A stretch of DNA of 64,000 bases from Chara braunii (lineage: Eukaryota; Streptophyta; Charophyceae; Charales; Characeae). A program made the translations under genes and the position numbers. The stretch is taken from positions 2,622,650-2,686,649 of the forward strand of contig BFEA01000148.1 of NCBI GenBank assembly GCA_003427395.1, written 5' to 3'. Within the stretch, counting starts at the first letter, position 1. Each line of letters starts with the position of its first letter. Positions 54,366-64,000 of this stretch are shown piece after piece. Below the pieces are notes generated by a model that saw only the letters and a list, made by a program, of their open reading frames with translations, had not been told where the DNA came from and did no database searches.

Positions 54366-54432
54366 CCCAAGTCAGACTTGAACCTGTGATCTATGACATG
54401 TGACCTGAAGATTCTACCATTTGAGCGACAAC
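54366..54432 (-). mobile_element. tRNA-like SINE head
   Basis: On the minus strand, GTTGTCGCTCAAATGG resembles a pol III A box region and GGTTCAAGTCT a B box, 35-40 bp apart. The flanks do not give a proper acceptor stem. A tRNA-derived SINE is more likely than a working tRNA. Confidence 0.6.
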
Positions 54433-54654
54433 CACAAACGGCCGCTGTGTGTGATATGCCAGACTGGGGAGATCAACAGAACAACCATGAGCAACAGCCA
54501 CAACCAACCCAAGCACTATCAAGACCCGACATACAACACCATGGACAACCCCTTGGGTGGTGCGCAGGCTGTGTCTGTATAAGCTTACCGTGCGTCAGCC
54601 CAAGGGGGTGTGTGTCCAGCCGTGCGTCATTCTAACGCCCTGCCGGTGTCCATG

Positions 54655-54740
54655 CGCAAGGCTGGAATTGAGTTTTGAACCCGCAACCTTATACCACAAT
54701 GCGCATTTCCAACCGGTGCTCTGACCACTGAGCTACATCA
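54655..54740 (-). mobile_element. tRNA-like SINE head, inverted partner 1
   Basis: On the minus strand TAGCTCAGTGGTCAGAGC (A box) is followed by GTTGCGGGTTCAAAACT (B box GGTTCAAAACT). It is about 80% alike to the plus-strand copy at 54755-54840, and the two face away from each other. Confidence 0.7.
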
Positions 54741-54754
54741 ACTAGGCTCTGGAC

Positions 54755-54840
54755 GCAGCCGAGTAGCGCAGTGGGTAGAGCGCCGGTTGGAAATGCACAT
54801 CCTGGTATGAGGTTGCGGGTTCAAAACTCAATTGCAGCCT
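54755..54840 (+). mobile_element. tRNA-like SINE head, inverted partner 2
   Basis: TAGCGCAGTGGGTAGAGCG (A box at 54764-54775) and GGTTGCGGGTTCAAAACT (B box 54818-54828). A non-tRNA body of about 140 bp and then a long T run follow. The altered T-loop end (AACT, not ATCC) argues against a working tRNA. Confidence 0.7.
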
Positions 54841-54974
54841 CGCGCACTTCCGCTGGCGGGCGTTGACCAAAGTGCAGCTGTACATTCTGTCCATTGCATG
54901 GTTATGAATACAGACCCTGCCTGCATCGGTCAGGGGACTTAGTCCAGGTTGTATGTTGGATCTTGATTATGCGT

Positions 54975-55081
<107 letters not shown>

Positions 55082-55151
55082 GAAAACAAGGCTCCAATCG
55101 ATTCGTGGGGAACAGCACGTGCTGGGAACCGGGCCCAGCGTCCCATATGGA

Positions 55152-55814
55152 AATGTACATAGAAGTATAAAAGTTTGAGAAACCGAGGCGATGACAGCAA
55201 TTTAGACAAAGTTCAAAAAAGACTCAGAAAACCCCCATCAATCCTCTTTACCTCACTCTGGCAAGCCTTTTTTTTTTTGAGTCAGCCCTTGTCCTCCAGA
55301 ATATCAGTTAAGAATGGAAGGATACAGAGAAGATAAGCATGGCCCATCAGAGCTTGCTGCTGTCTAGCGTTCCAACCAGTTTTGTTTGGGTCTCTTGAGC
55401 TCTCATATGTGTCACTGCACTTCTCTGGTCTGCTCCTTGTCTTCCATCTGCTCCATATCCTCCAATGTTTGGGAGGTTGTGGCGTATAGGAGATTTGTCC
55501 CTGCTGCTGCTTGAACCCATCCTTTTTTTTTTTTGGAGAAATGCTGTTGCCTTTGTATCTCTTCGCCCTCAGAGGGAGGGCGCCAGATAGTTAGTTAGGG
55601 ACTGATACTTATGTAAGGGCTGCTCACTCCAAACCCAGCCCGATGACTGCCAGTACTGGCTGCTTCAGTTGAATGTTACACACATGGTAAATGGGCAGGA
55701 TCCTCCCCAGGGGGATCCAGGGAGGATTCCACGCACGGGCATCTAAAAAGAAATGCAAGTGAGATAAGGGATATGAAGGAAGTGAAGGGTGCAAGGAAGA
55801 CAGGTTATCGGTGT
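55152..55814. other. Unassigned sequence
   Basis: No gene or known repeat is visible. T runs lie at about 55269-55278 and 55523-55534. Confidence 0.4.
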
Positions 55815-57160
55815 TGCAATCAGGATAAGATCTCTGCCAGTGACAGGGTGTGGGGTGGGAGGGGGTCTGGGAAATCCGAGGGAGGGCGTAATGGGAACGA
55901 GGGCTCTATGTTAGTCCGGTCTTTGAACTCTAGCCTGTAGTCTCTCATCTCTTCCAAGTCCCTCAACCCTTCTTCTTGATCACCACTCCATACCACTTTT
56001 GCAATCCAGCCTTCTCTTTCCCTCCCTACCCAGTCCATGCAAAATGCCGCAATCCTTCTCCCGACGTCTCCAATCTGTCTAAGAAGGTTTAATTGTGCTT
56101 TTGTGTCCAACCATCTGCGTGTGAGTTCAAGGTGTATTTGCTGCTGGATCTGTTCTGTGATCTCTGGGCCCTCTACCCGTACCTTTTCCATGGCCAGGGT
56201 GCATCTTTGCCACCAGAGTGCCCACATCACCGCCCTCCTTCCAACTCTATACATGTTCTCTATAAAGGACGTGGCTGTCCCAGGCAAGGGCCAATGTCCA
56301 GCTAGTATGGCTTGCCATGACCAGGGCCAGGTAGTGTCCGGTTCCATTTTTCGCCAGTTACGGTCCCACCACCTCCATGTGAATTTGGCAACCGGATGAT
56401 GCATGAAAATATGTTCAATGGTTTTCACCTTCTTGTGGGAGGGGAAAAGGCTCTGGCATTGCTGGCACCATGGGAGCGCAGGCCTCTTTGTTCGAGGTTT
56501 GTACAGTCAGTTAGCAAGTCATTGGTTGACAGACAGCGGTGAGCTATCTGCCACTATACGGAGGTGATTTTCATAGGCTTGTGCTTTTGTTCCTTGAACC
56601 ATTGGATCAGTGACAGGAGGGAGCAGTCCACATTCAAATGTCTGGCCCATCTATCGTTAATCATATCTCTCAGATGCCGTTTGGGTTGGAGCATTTTGTA
56701 AGCTGATTTGACCGTTAGTAAATGCAGACTAACGTGACTTGTCTTGGGGGCGCCCCTCTTTTGGGAGGGCTGCCAAGTCTATTCCACCGGGTCCAGGGCC
56801 AAGTCCTGGATTGGTTTGTCTGGCTGGAACGCCACCCTCTGTCCCTTCTCTTTGATAACTCTCACCCGATACACTGATGTTCTGTCTCTCCATTCGAAGG
56901 GCGCCCTACTCCCTTGGAGGGTGTGTGTTTTGGTGATAGCGTAGTATTCAATCCAGACCGTTTGGGGGGAAACCATGTATATCAAACCAATCCACTGCGG
57001 AGTCTCTATGGTTGCCACCCAATCACCCTCTCTCAAGGTGGGGCCTCGTCTGAGGATCCAGTACCATTCTAGTGGAATGGCTTCAATAAGGTTTTGCTTG
57101 ACGTGGTCATTGATTGTTCTGATATTCTTCCCAGTTCTGGGATATCATACATTGACATCA
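55815..57160 (-). pseudogene. LINE 3' fragment with zinc-binding RT C-terminus
   Basis: On the minus strand CQQCQSLFP, then KTIEHIFMHHPVAKFTWRWW is the zf-RVT type C-terminal domain of plant L1 LINEs (C-x2-C...H...H with a following aromatic stretch). It is intact to about 55820. The frame at 56779-57036 (GDWVATIETPQWIGLIYM) lies upstream in the same direction and may belong to it. The RT and endonuclease are missing: a 5'-truncated copy. Confidence 0.75.
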
Positions 57161-57240
57161 CTTCACCGCGTAGCACATATGGTAGTGCACTGCTGATACA
57201 TAACAAAAGTCATGGGTTCGAGTCTGGCTAGAGACTTTGG
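57160..57240 (+). mobile_element. tRNA-like SINE head
   Basis: TAGCACATATGGTAGTGC (A box) and GGGTTCGAGTCTGGC (B box GGTTCGAGTCT at 57215-57225), followed by a G run. Consistent with the head of a tRNA-derived SINE whose body is the repeat that follows. Confidence 0.65.
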
Positions 57241-57304
57241 GGGGGGGGGTTCTTGGACAGATAGCACATGACAGTACAACTCTATGCATACGGAACTCAT
57301 TTGG

Positions 57305-57567
57305 GTCTTGGTGGGGGTCCACACTAAAACTGGGGCTGGCAGGGGTTTCCAGGGCTTCACGCTTGCCTGTGTCCAGCCTCGGTATTTGGAACCATGGCTA
57401 TACGCATACACGATTGGGGCGGGCAGGGGTTCTCAAGGCTTTGCGCTTGTCATTGTCTGGCCTTGGGTATTTAGAACAAATGGACACATAGATAGTACAC
57501 AGATAGCCAACACGCACGACTAGGGTTGGCTAGGGCTTTCAAGGCTTCGCGCTTGGTCTTGTCCAAC
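57305..57567 (+). repeat. Repeat with GGGGCTGGCAGGGG / CAAGGCTTCGCGCTTG units
   Basis: Three units of about 100 bp (from about 57325, 57416 and 57522) share GGCT..GGGG, (C)AAGGCTT(C)GCGCTTG and GTCCA(G/A)CCTCGGTATTTGGAAC. Two more lie at 60060-60130 and 60240-60305. The third unit is split by the solo LTR at 57573. Confidence 0.75.
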
Positions 57568-57894
57568 CTCGCTGTGACGCCCTACCTCATGCCCGACCCG
57601 ACTTCTTGATCGGAGTGTAAGTGGGCCTGGAAGTGCGAAAAGGGGTGTGCCAAGGATTTTTGGAAAGTGGGGGTGGAGTCTCAGGTCGGAACTGGGATCT
57701 CCTGTGGCGAGCTTCGGGGATGCGAATGCAAGAGGATCGGCGCAAAGCGAAGTCCTGTTTTATGTTCAAGGAAGCGGGGCTACCGCCTCCATTGGTTCCG
57801 CCGCGCGGGTCGGGGTCGTATCTGGTGCACTACCGGGGCGTTATGGGTATCTCGTTGATTGGTCACCTGCCGATGTCGAACGTTGCAAGTCTCC

Positions 57895-58445
57895 GAGTCC
57901 GGCGCGGCTGGCCTCAATCAGAGACTGTGCGCCCGTCGTTCTTCCTCCGAACGAATTCGCCAGATGAAGCCGGCGGCTCGGTACTCGTGGTTCCGCGAAC
58001 ACTCTGAGCACGGGGGTTGGGGCCAGTAAGGAGCGATTGCGGGCCAGGGAACAATGGTGAGGGAGTGGTAGGGTAGGATGCGGTGATAGGGAGGGAATCC
58101 GGTCCCTAAGATAATGACTCCGAGTTCCGCGATGACGTGACACGTGTAGGGGCTAGAGTAGCTGGGGAGATGGGGGATACGGCCCAATGCTTGATCGACG
58201 TCCCACTCGCAAAGGCGTTCGTTTGCCGTTACGTAGGGGAATTCCGAGGTTTCTGGCCTCGATCGCGACAATAAGCAAGAGAGCTCCCAATATTCCCGGT
58301 AATCCCGATCTCTCAAACACCCACCATCAGTGACACGAAAAAGGATTTCGAAACTCATGCTGCAAGATGGGCAAAGTTCAAACATTTGGGGAGTAAACCG
58401 AGTGGAGGCTCTGCAGACACGCGTATAAGCAACGATCTCCTTCAT
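57895..58445 (-). pseudogene. LTR-encoded ORF, copy D (diverged)
   Basis: It reads FPYVTANERLCEWDV, IILGTGFPPY, ILPYHSLTIVPWPAIAPYWP, CSECSRNHEYRAAGF and IRSEEE in the same order as copy A, so the family reaches beyond one LTR lineage. Upstream it has an additional ELCPSCSMSFEI stretch with a second CxxC. A TGA stops it shortly after the shared RIRSE.E block, where copy A continues 50 residues further. ATG 58445 is a possible start. Confidence 0.6.
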
Positions 58446-58897
58446 CGGGCTTACACGTGCATGCACAAGACCAATCCTTCGGCCTAAAAGGAAAATCCTA
58501 AAGTGAAATGGAAATCTATTTGTCTAGCATGCTCTATCCAATTCATACACCGACAAAATCTCGCCTATCATCCATGCATCTAGCTTTCATACAAGCAAAA
58601 ATAATCAGTAATCATGCAACAATTCGTTGGCCACTTAGCCCAAAGATCACACAAAGCTCAAGTGTGGGTAACCAATCAATCAGATTTCCGATCCAAAAAG
58701 ACAGAGACGGGGAGTGGGGAAGGACAATCCACATGTTAGTCTCCGACGAAAGAAAACAAGGGAAACGAAAAATCCGAGATGCCGATCGAACAAAAAGACA
58801 AGGGCGACTGCTGAATACCAAAATTGCTCAGAGGGATGGAAAAAGCACCAAAATTATTAAGAGGAGTAGAAGAAGAACACCACCACAACCCTTCCAG

Positions 58898-58901
<4 letters not shown>

Positions 58902-58962
<61 letters not shown>
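58902..58962. repeat. (CT)n microsatellite in solo LTR D
   Basis: A CT run of about 60 bp. Copy B has a GA run at a comparable distance from the LTR ORF (52076-52140). Confidence 0.95.
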
Positions 58963-58966
<4 letters not shown>

Positions 58967-59956
58967 CATCCCGATGCGGGCAGTCCGTCCCCTCTCACCC
59001 TCATAGAGTTGTCACCACGCTTAGTCCGAGCATGCAAGCCAGGTTCGCCCGTGTGCCACAGTCCGTTGTGACCCCACGTCAACCCTGCACGCCTAGCACC
59101 AGCTCGTTGGATCGCCCAACTCTCTACTCACCTTCCAACTCGCGCTCTTTAGCCGATCCTCTCGACCGTGCTAACTTCCAGAATTCTTAGAGAGGGAATT
59201 AATCGCGCTTGCGAAATTAATAGCATGCATACTTGTGCGAGATACTCGGGATTGTGTTTAGGTGGGAGGAAGGAGGAGGAAGGAAGTGCCTACGTCTGCA
59301 TGGCCAGGCCGCGGCGTGGGGGACATAGCCATGCTCCACACATCAATCCGGTCATGCAAGCGTTCAGGCCAATAGGACGGGGGAGAAGTATGCACGCACA
59401 ATAGCGCCACAAAAGATATCAAGAACGAGAAGTATGCGCGCACAGGGGCGCCACAAAAGATATAAAGAACGAGAGGATTACAGTTGCAATCACGCCCGCC
59501 AAAACAAAAATTACAGTTACATGCAAGGTTAAGGCACGGAAAAGTCAGAACACAGATCCTGACGCGGCCAAGCATGCGCAAGCAGGAAGCGCCGCTCAAC
59601 AGAAATTGAGATGCGCCCAAATTCCTTAATCTAAATCCTAATTGCAAAAAGAAAATCCAAACGAAGCAAATTCTGGGAGCCCGCAGGGGCTCGACATCAG
59701 TTGAAAATTCAAAAAGATTTTCCCACGTGACAATTGCGCCAAAATTCCCATTTCCCACAGCAGAACAAGAAAGAAGCTATGGCAACAGTTATTCGTCATG
59801 CTCGCTGAGGCGCGATCAACTGTCAACCGTCGTGGGACCAGACCAGCCTTCATTCAAAAGAGACAGGAAAAGCAGGGGCATCCACAACCAATTTCATCCC
59901 CCGAAATAGCTTTGTGCAGAAAACAGCGCGGCTGCAGAAAACAGTACGTCACCTCG

Positions 59957-60758
59957 GTATCTGCCATCTGTAGAAAGGAAAAAAAACATGCTTGAGTTGG
60001 ACACGTATGAAGTTAAAAAAAAAAAAAAAAAAAAAAGAAAGGACACAGATAGGACAAACAACTGGGGCTGGCTGGGGCTTTCAAGGCTTCGTCCTTGGCG
60101 TTGTCCAGCCTCGGTATCTGACGTCTGTACAAAAAAAAGGAGGAAAAACAAGCCAGAATGGAGGTTGGTAGGTAAAACAGACATAATCCTTGAGCCTGGC
60201 GCCCAATGTGCCCAAGCAATGTGGCTTGCTTGATTGTGCCTCAACTGGGGCTGGGAGGGGCTTTCAAGGCTTCGTGCTTGGCCCTGCCTAGCCCTGGTGC
60301 CTAGAACTACTGTCTGGTCCAAGTCGCCCTCTGAAATAGCATGGTGATAGTCCTGAGTACTTTATACTGAGGTAGGATAGTACGGATAGGGGTGCACTAG
60401 GAGAATTGCCGAGAGGATGGGTAGGGAGGTGGTCGTACGGAGCATAAGGGAGTGTCAGGACATCCAATAGCTAACACCCTGGGCTTTATTTAAGGACATG
60501 CAATAGTTGTGGCAGTAACCCCTTGTATCCAGAGTCCGTCTTCTACAACAACCTGGGTTTTCTGTGCTGTAGAGGGAGCAGGATATGGAGAGCGGCCCGG
60601 AAAGGGAGGACATAATACATGGAAACGGATAATTACACATGCACCTTGCCTTATTCGCAAGGCCTCTCAATGGTCACACACTCAGGTGCAGGTGATGTGC
60701 GTCCTGATGCAGGCATCCATCTCTGTTCTGGCAGAGGCACTAATGAAAACAGCACCAC

Positions 60759-60793
<35 letters not shown>

Positions 60794-60897
60794 AGCACCA
60801 CCGAAGCCGCCGGTCAATAAACCCGAAAGGAAACCACGGACCTCCGCAATTTGCCTGAACTTTTTTTTTTTTTTTTTGGGAGTAGCGTCAAAACAAC
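59957..60897. repeat. Mosaic of dispersed repeats
   Basis: It contains two further CAAGGCTTCG units (60060-60130, 60240-60305), an inverted R2 copy (about 60280-60440), an A run at about 60762-60792 and a T run at about 60861-60877. No gene is visible. Confidence 0.55.
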
Positions 60898-61036
60898 GAG
60901 TTATAATTGCACTATGGGGGAAGATAATGTTTGCAATTGCAATCCGGGCACCCTACCTGGCCGGAAAGCTGGGTTACATACATTGCCCAAACTGCTATGC
61001 GAAACTGTATCTTGGCCCATAGTGCAATTATAACTC
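60898..61036. mobile_element. Foldback element, GAGTTATAATTGCACTATGGG family, intact copy
   Basis: GAGTTATAATTGCACTATGG at 60898 is the exact reverse complement of the other end at 61036. Imperfect pairing continues to about 40 bp. The loop has ACCTGGCCGGAAAGC and TACATACATT, similar to the loop of the CTTCCCCCGAACACAAC family. It is 139 bp long. A relative lies at 5400-5665. Confidence 0.9.
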
Positions 61037-61129
61037 ATTTTTGTGACTCCCGTGTAGTTTTCCCTTTTCGGGGTAACTTTTTTTTTTCCTGAAAAACCAG
61101 GACGACGTCACTAGGGGGGCGCGATACGG

Positions 61130-62009
61130 GCAACCTCCCCTAGTGCGTATTCCGGATGCTCCATTCTATTGGTGGGGAGCCGCTCCTGCTGGAAAAAGGG
61201 TCCAACGCTCCATTGAAACAATCTGAGAAGTAAAAAAATAAAAATAAAAAAAAATTAAGAGGTATATGCAAAATTTGCATGAACTTTCTCCAATGCATCT
61301 CTCAAAGTGCACTTGGCATCGTGGGCGACCACATGCATGATGTGTCACAGGATATGTAGTTGTTCAGCAGCCTTCCAGCAGAGGCATGCAAACCATTCAG
61401 TTGGAGGATGGAGTCGTTCCGACAAGCTATAATCCTCCTCCCATTTCTTTTTTTCCTCCTTTGTTTGTTCTAAGTGTTTAGCTCAAAAGAATAGTAGCAT
61501 GAAGGGCACTTGAACCTGCTCTGCTCCTCAGTTGTTGTGTGGTGTGTGTGTGTGTGTGTGTTTGCTGATTGAACAAAAAGAAGGAAAAACAAAAGGACAG
61601 GAGGACCGCTCATTTTCTGCCAGGTGTTCATTGCCACAGCAGTCCTGGCTGGCACACCTCTACTCTCCCATCTCTACGACGAGTCTACGACCCCAAAACA
61701 ACAAAACCATGGGCATTAATAAATCTATGAGCATGCTGGGAAAGGAAAAAGATCTACAGAACAAAAAAAAAAAAGGATCTACGAGCAGGTTGTACGGCTA
61801 GGTTTGCAGGAGATGCCCCAGCAGTGTCTGTGCGTTCAAAGATCTCCATTTGACATATTTCGCGAGTGGTGCGCAGCTCAGTACACTCTGGATGGGAAGC
61901 TCTCAAAAATCGATCGAGACCTGTCAGAACCATCACATAGGGAGTCCTGTTGACAGTTTGAGATTCCTTCGCTTTCTCAAATAATTGGCAGCCCTGAGCC
62001 CTCTCCACA

Positions 62010-62063
<54 letters not shown>

Positions 62064-62100
62064 GCCCAGGTTGTTGTAGAGGCTGGATTACATACACATG
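61130..62100. repeat. R1 repeat copies and poly-T, otherwise unassigned
   Basis: R1-type sequence (TTGGTGGGGAGCCGCTCCTG) lies at about 61165. A (GT)n run is at 61540-61561. A T run of about 46 bases at 62012-62057 is followed by GCCCAGGTTGTTGTAGAGG, also seen at about 5566. No gene is visible. Confidence 0.55.
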
Positions 62101-62159
62101 AGAGTCACCTTCGGCAATCGGCCCAGTGGTAGAGGCCCCCTAATCCTATGGGACTCCCT

Positions 62160-62400
62160 CCCAACCTACCTCTTTCGTCATTGCTCCCGGCACACTCCTA
62201 CTCCCACTATCCTACCTCAGTGTATACCACGCAGGATCGTCATCCTCCAGCCTAGGGGTGACCTGACCGAACTGTGGTTGTAGGTACCAGGGCTAAGCTG
62301 AGTCCCAAACACCCCACTCAGCCCTGATCGAAGCATATTTGTGCGAGCCTTGTCACCCAGGTACTTAAGGTGCTAGGTACAGACGTTTCATTACAAGTCC
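62160..62400 (+). repeat. Dispersed repeat family R2, copy 2
   Basis: ACTATCCTACCTCAGTGTA, CACCAGGG-like and CAGCCCTGAT(C/G)GAAGC blocks match 53740-53890 in the same order. Confidence 0.6.
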
Positions 62401-62579
62401 CATAGGTGGACCTATTTTGCGTTCCTATCGTTGTGTACGCAGCTGTTGTTACTGTTGTTTGTTGTTAGGTTGTTCGCTGTGCACACTGTTGTCATTACTA
62501 CTTGTTTGTTGATAGCGAACCGAACATAGGAGGCAGGCAACCCAACCAATCCTGTAGAGAGCCCCACCGACACAAGAGC

Positions 62580-62900
62580 CCTACCAGCACCGGCCATAGA
62601 CTGTACTAGGTCTCACTCTCATCAACTGTTCCTCATTCCATGGGCGGTCTGTAGGGTCCTAGTTCAGACAGACATCGGCCGTAGATTGTACTAAGTCTCA
62701 CTCTCATCAACCGTTCCTGTTCTACGTGCGAGCTGTCCTAAGGGGAGCCGTCATCCGAACCCCTCCCGTGCCTAGTGGCTGAACCCCCCAGATCTCCAGC
62801 TTGCAACGGGTCCCCCTACTCTAATCTTGCCCCAAGAAACCTACCAACACCGACCACAGTCTGTACCAAGTCTCACTCTTGTTGCACGCTGCGCCTGCAA
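62580..62900. repeat. Three copies of a GTACTAGGTCTCACTC repeat
   Basis: A stretch around TGTACTAGGTCTCACTCTCA recurs near 62602, 62688 and, more diverged, 62863. The spacing is uneven. Confidence 0.7.
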
Positions 62901-62905
62901 CAGGC

Positions 62906-63130
62906 TGCACGAGCCATTTTCAGGCCCGTGTCGTTTTCGTCCCGAAAGCCTGAAAACAAGGGACTACAGGCCCTGTGACGTTTCAGCCTGAAAAGCCTGA
63001 AAACAAGGGCCTACAGGCCCTGTGTCGTTTCAGCCTAAATCAGGGCCTTTCCGGCCCTGAGTCTTTTCAGCCTGAAACTGAGGGCCATTTTCATGCCCTC
63101 ATAAGATCGACCTGCCCTGAAACTCGGGCA
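62906..63130. repeat. Minisatellite with GGCCCTG(T)GTCGTTTCAGCCTGAAA units
   Basis: Four or five imperfect units of about 55-60 bp, each pairing AGGGCC..TACAGGCCCTG with TTTCAGCCTGAAA. Each unit contains a small inverted repeat (CAGGGCC / GGCCCTG). Confidence 0.75.
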
Positions 63131-63256
63131 CCAGACCAGGGTTTTAGCTCAGGCCATTTTTGGCCTATTTTCAAGAAAAACCTTTGTTTGAGTTTCAACC
63201 CCAGGGTCTGGCACGTTTTGGCATTGGCAAGAGCAGCCTCCTGGATGGGCCAACAC

Positions 63257-63264
63257 TATATAAG
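63257..63264 (+). promoter_or_regulatory. Possible TATA box
   Basis: TATATAAG in the context CAACACTATATAAGACTGGC. It lies upstream of a transcribed-looking GA/CT-rich region. It may be the core promoter of a further LTR that continues past the window; no ORF here supports a gene. Confidence 0.45.
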
Positions 63265-63394
63265 ACTGGCCCACCCTGCAGGCTGCAGGTGGCTCCTAGG
63301 TACTTCCCAGGCACTTCACGTGCAGTTCAGGAGGCAGTCTTCAGGATTCGGCAGCAGCACTCTGGAGGAGCGCTGCAGGAGTAGTAGTAGCGCT

Positions 63395-63593
63395 AGCAGT
63401 AGTCTTCAGCGCTGGGCGCTAGTAGCGTTAGCTGTAGTCTTCAGCGCTGGGCGCCATTAGGAGCTAGAGTAGTACTAGAGAGAGAGAGAGTTTGGGCAGA
63501 GGCCAGGGAGACTCACCTGCAGCGCCATAGCTTCAGCTTCGTCTTCGAGGTACCTGCAGCACAGCGCCATCTTCACAGGTTAGTACCTGGCAC

Positions 63594-63647
<54 letters not shown>

Positions 63648-63665
63648 CTTCTTCCTCTTCTCAGT
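63395..63665. repeat. Short duplication and (GA)n microsatellite
   Basis: GTAGTCTTCAGCGCTGGGCGC occurs twice (about 63400 and 63435). A GA run lies at about 63594-63641, followed by a CTT-rich stretch. Confidence 0.85.
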
Positions 63666-64000
63666 CCGCCATCTCCCTCTCACCCTCTCGCTACCTGACT
63701 TCACTGCATCAGCAGACTACGAGAGAGAGAGAGCTTGGTGACATTTGGATCCAGACTCGACAGACATTTTGACGAGGGACTATTTGGGACTTGTAACGAA
63801 GACTTGGTGTTGACGACTTTCCCATCTCCCCCTTCCTCTTCTTCGTCTGTTTCCCTCCTCTTCGTCTGTGCATGGTCTGGACCTGGCGCCACACCTGGCG
63901 CCTTCTTCCTGTGTGTAGCGCCAGGCCCCTTCACACTTTGTGATAAGGGTGATGTATGTTTGGTCTGTATTGCGACATTGATTGGGATAGTCATTGGTAC

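Larger units (their letters stand above)
57573..59951 (-). mobile_element. Solo LTR (copy D), 2.38 kb, diverged family
   Basis: It starts CTGTGACGCCCTACCTCATG and ends GTACGTCA, with CCTCG duplicated at 57568-57572 and 59952-59956. Removing it restores the repeat reading CAACCTCGGTATCTG, as in the copy at about 60105. It shares LTR-start blocks (GGGGTGTGCCAAGGATTTTTGG) and the LTR ORF with copies A-C but is otherwise much diverged. No internal region remains. Confidence 0.88.

Noticed and set aside
54755-54840. Functional tRNA gene
   Set aside because: A and B boxes are present but the T-loop end is altered, no good acceptor pairing is seen and an inverted relative lies alongside; SINE heads are more likely.

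Overview
The window looks like nuclear DNA from a large, repeat-rich streptophyte (green plant lineage) genome. A charophyte alga such as Chara is my best guess. This is inference from three things: one protein gene closely resembling plant EIN3-binding F-box proteins, plant-type L1 LINEs, and Ty3/gypsy elements in very repeat-rich sequence. Scattered single-base Ns and a Tn5 mate-pair linker at 8061-8098 show it is a short-read assembly.

Layout. 1-1160 is a five-unit tandem repeat full of microsatellites. 1.4-5.4 kb is T-rich sequence with no gene I recognise. 5.4-8.6 kb is packed with short foldback (MITE-like) elements. 8.8-11.6 kb holds a broken plus-strand LINE, and 11.7-18.3 kb a nearly full-length but broken minus-strand LINE, tail to tail. 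19.7-21.7 kb is a second foldback cluster. 22-24.4 kb is GC-rich and leads into the only clear host gene, an EBF1/2-like F-box/LRR gene at 24440-27319. 28.8 and 30.1-30.4 kb carry minisatellites made of E2F-like sites. 31-36.5 kb is low-complexity sequence and duplications. 36.5-37.6 kb is a satellite of about 120 bp units.

The satellite is interrupted by an old LTR (37624-38314, resuming at 53467). That LTR is itself split by a 15.15 kb Ty3/gypsy-type element (38315-53466, minus strand, 5-bp target duplication ACGTA). On the minus strand the element reads: 2.7 kb LTR, gag, protease, RT-RNase H, a PHD-like zinc finger, integrase, three overlapping extra ORFs, LTR. A 1.58 kb hAT-like element (8-bp target duplication) is inserted between RNase H and the PHD finger. 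From 53.6 kb on there are tRNA-like SINE heads, a LINE 3' fragment, a 2.38 kb solo LTR (57573-59951, target duplication CCTCG), dispersed repeats and a possible promoter near 63.26 kb.

Most interesting signals: (1) the LTRs carry a conserved protein-coding ORF on the gag-pol strand, seen in four copies from three diverged LTR lineages, and the codon differences between two of them look like purifying selection; (2) a PHD finger lies between RNase H and integrase; (3) three overlapping ORFs sit in the env position; (4) more than a dozen short foldback elements use different terminal repeats, several sharing an internal motif. The F-box gene probably belongs to ethylene (EIN3/EIL) signalling; nothing else here visibly works with it.
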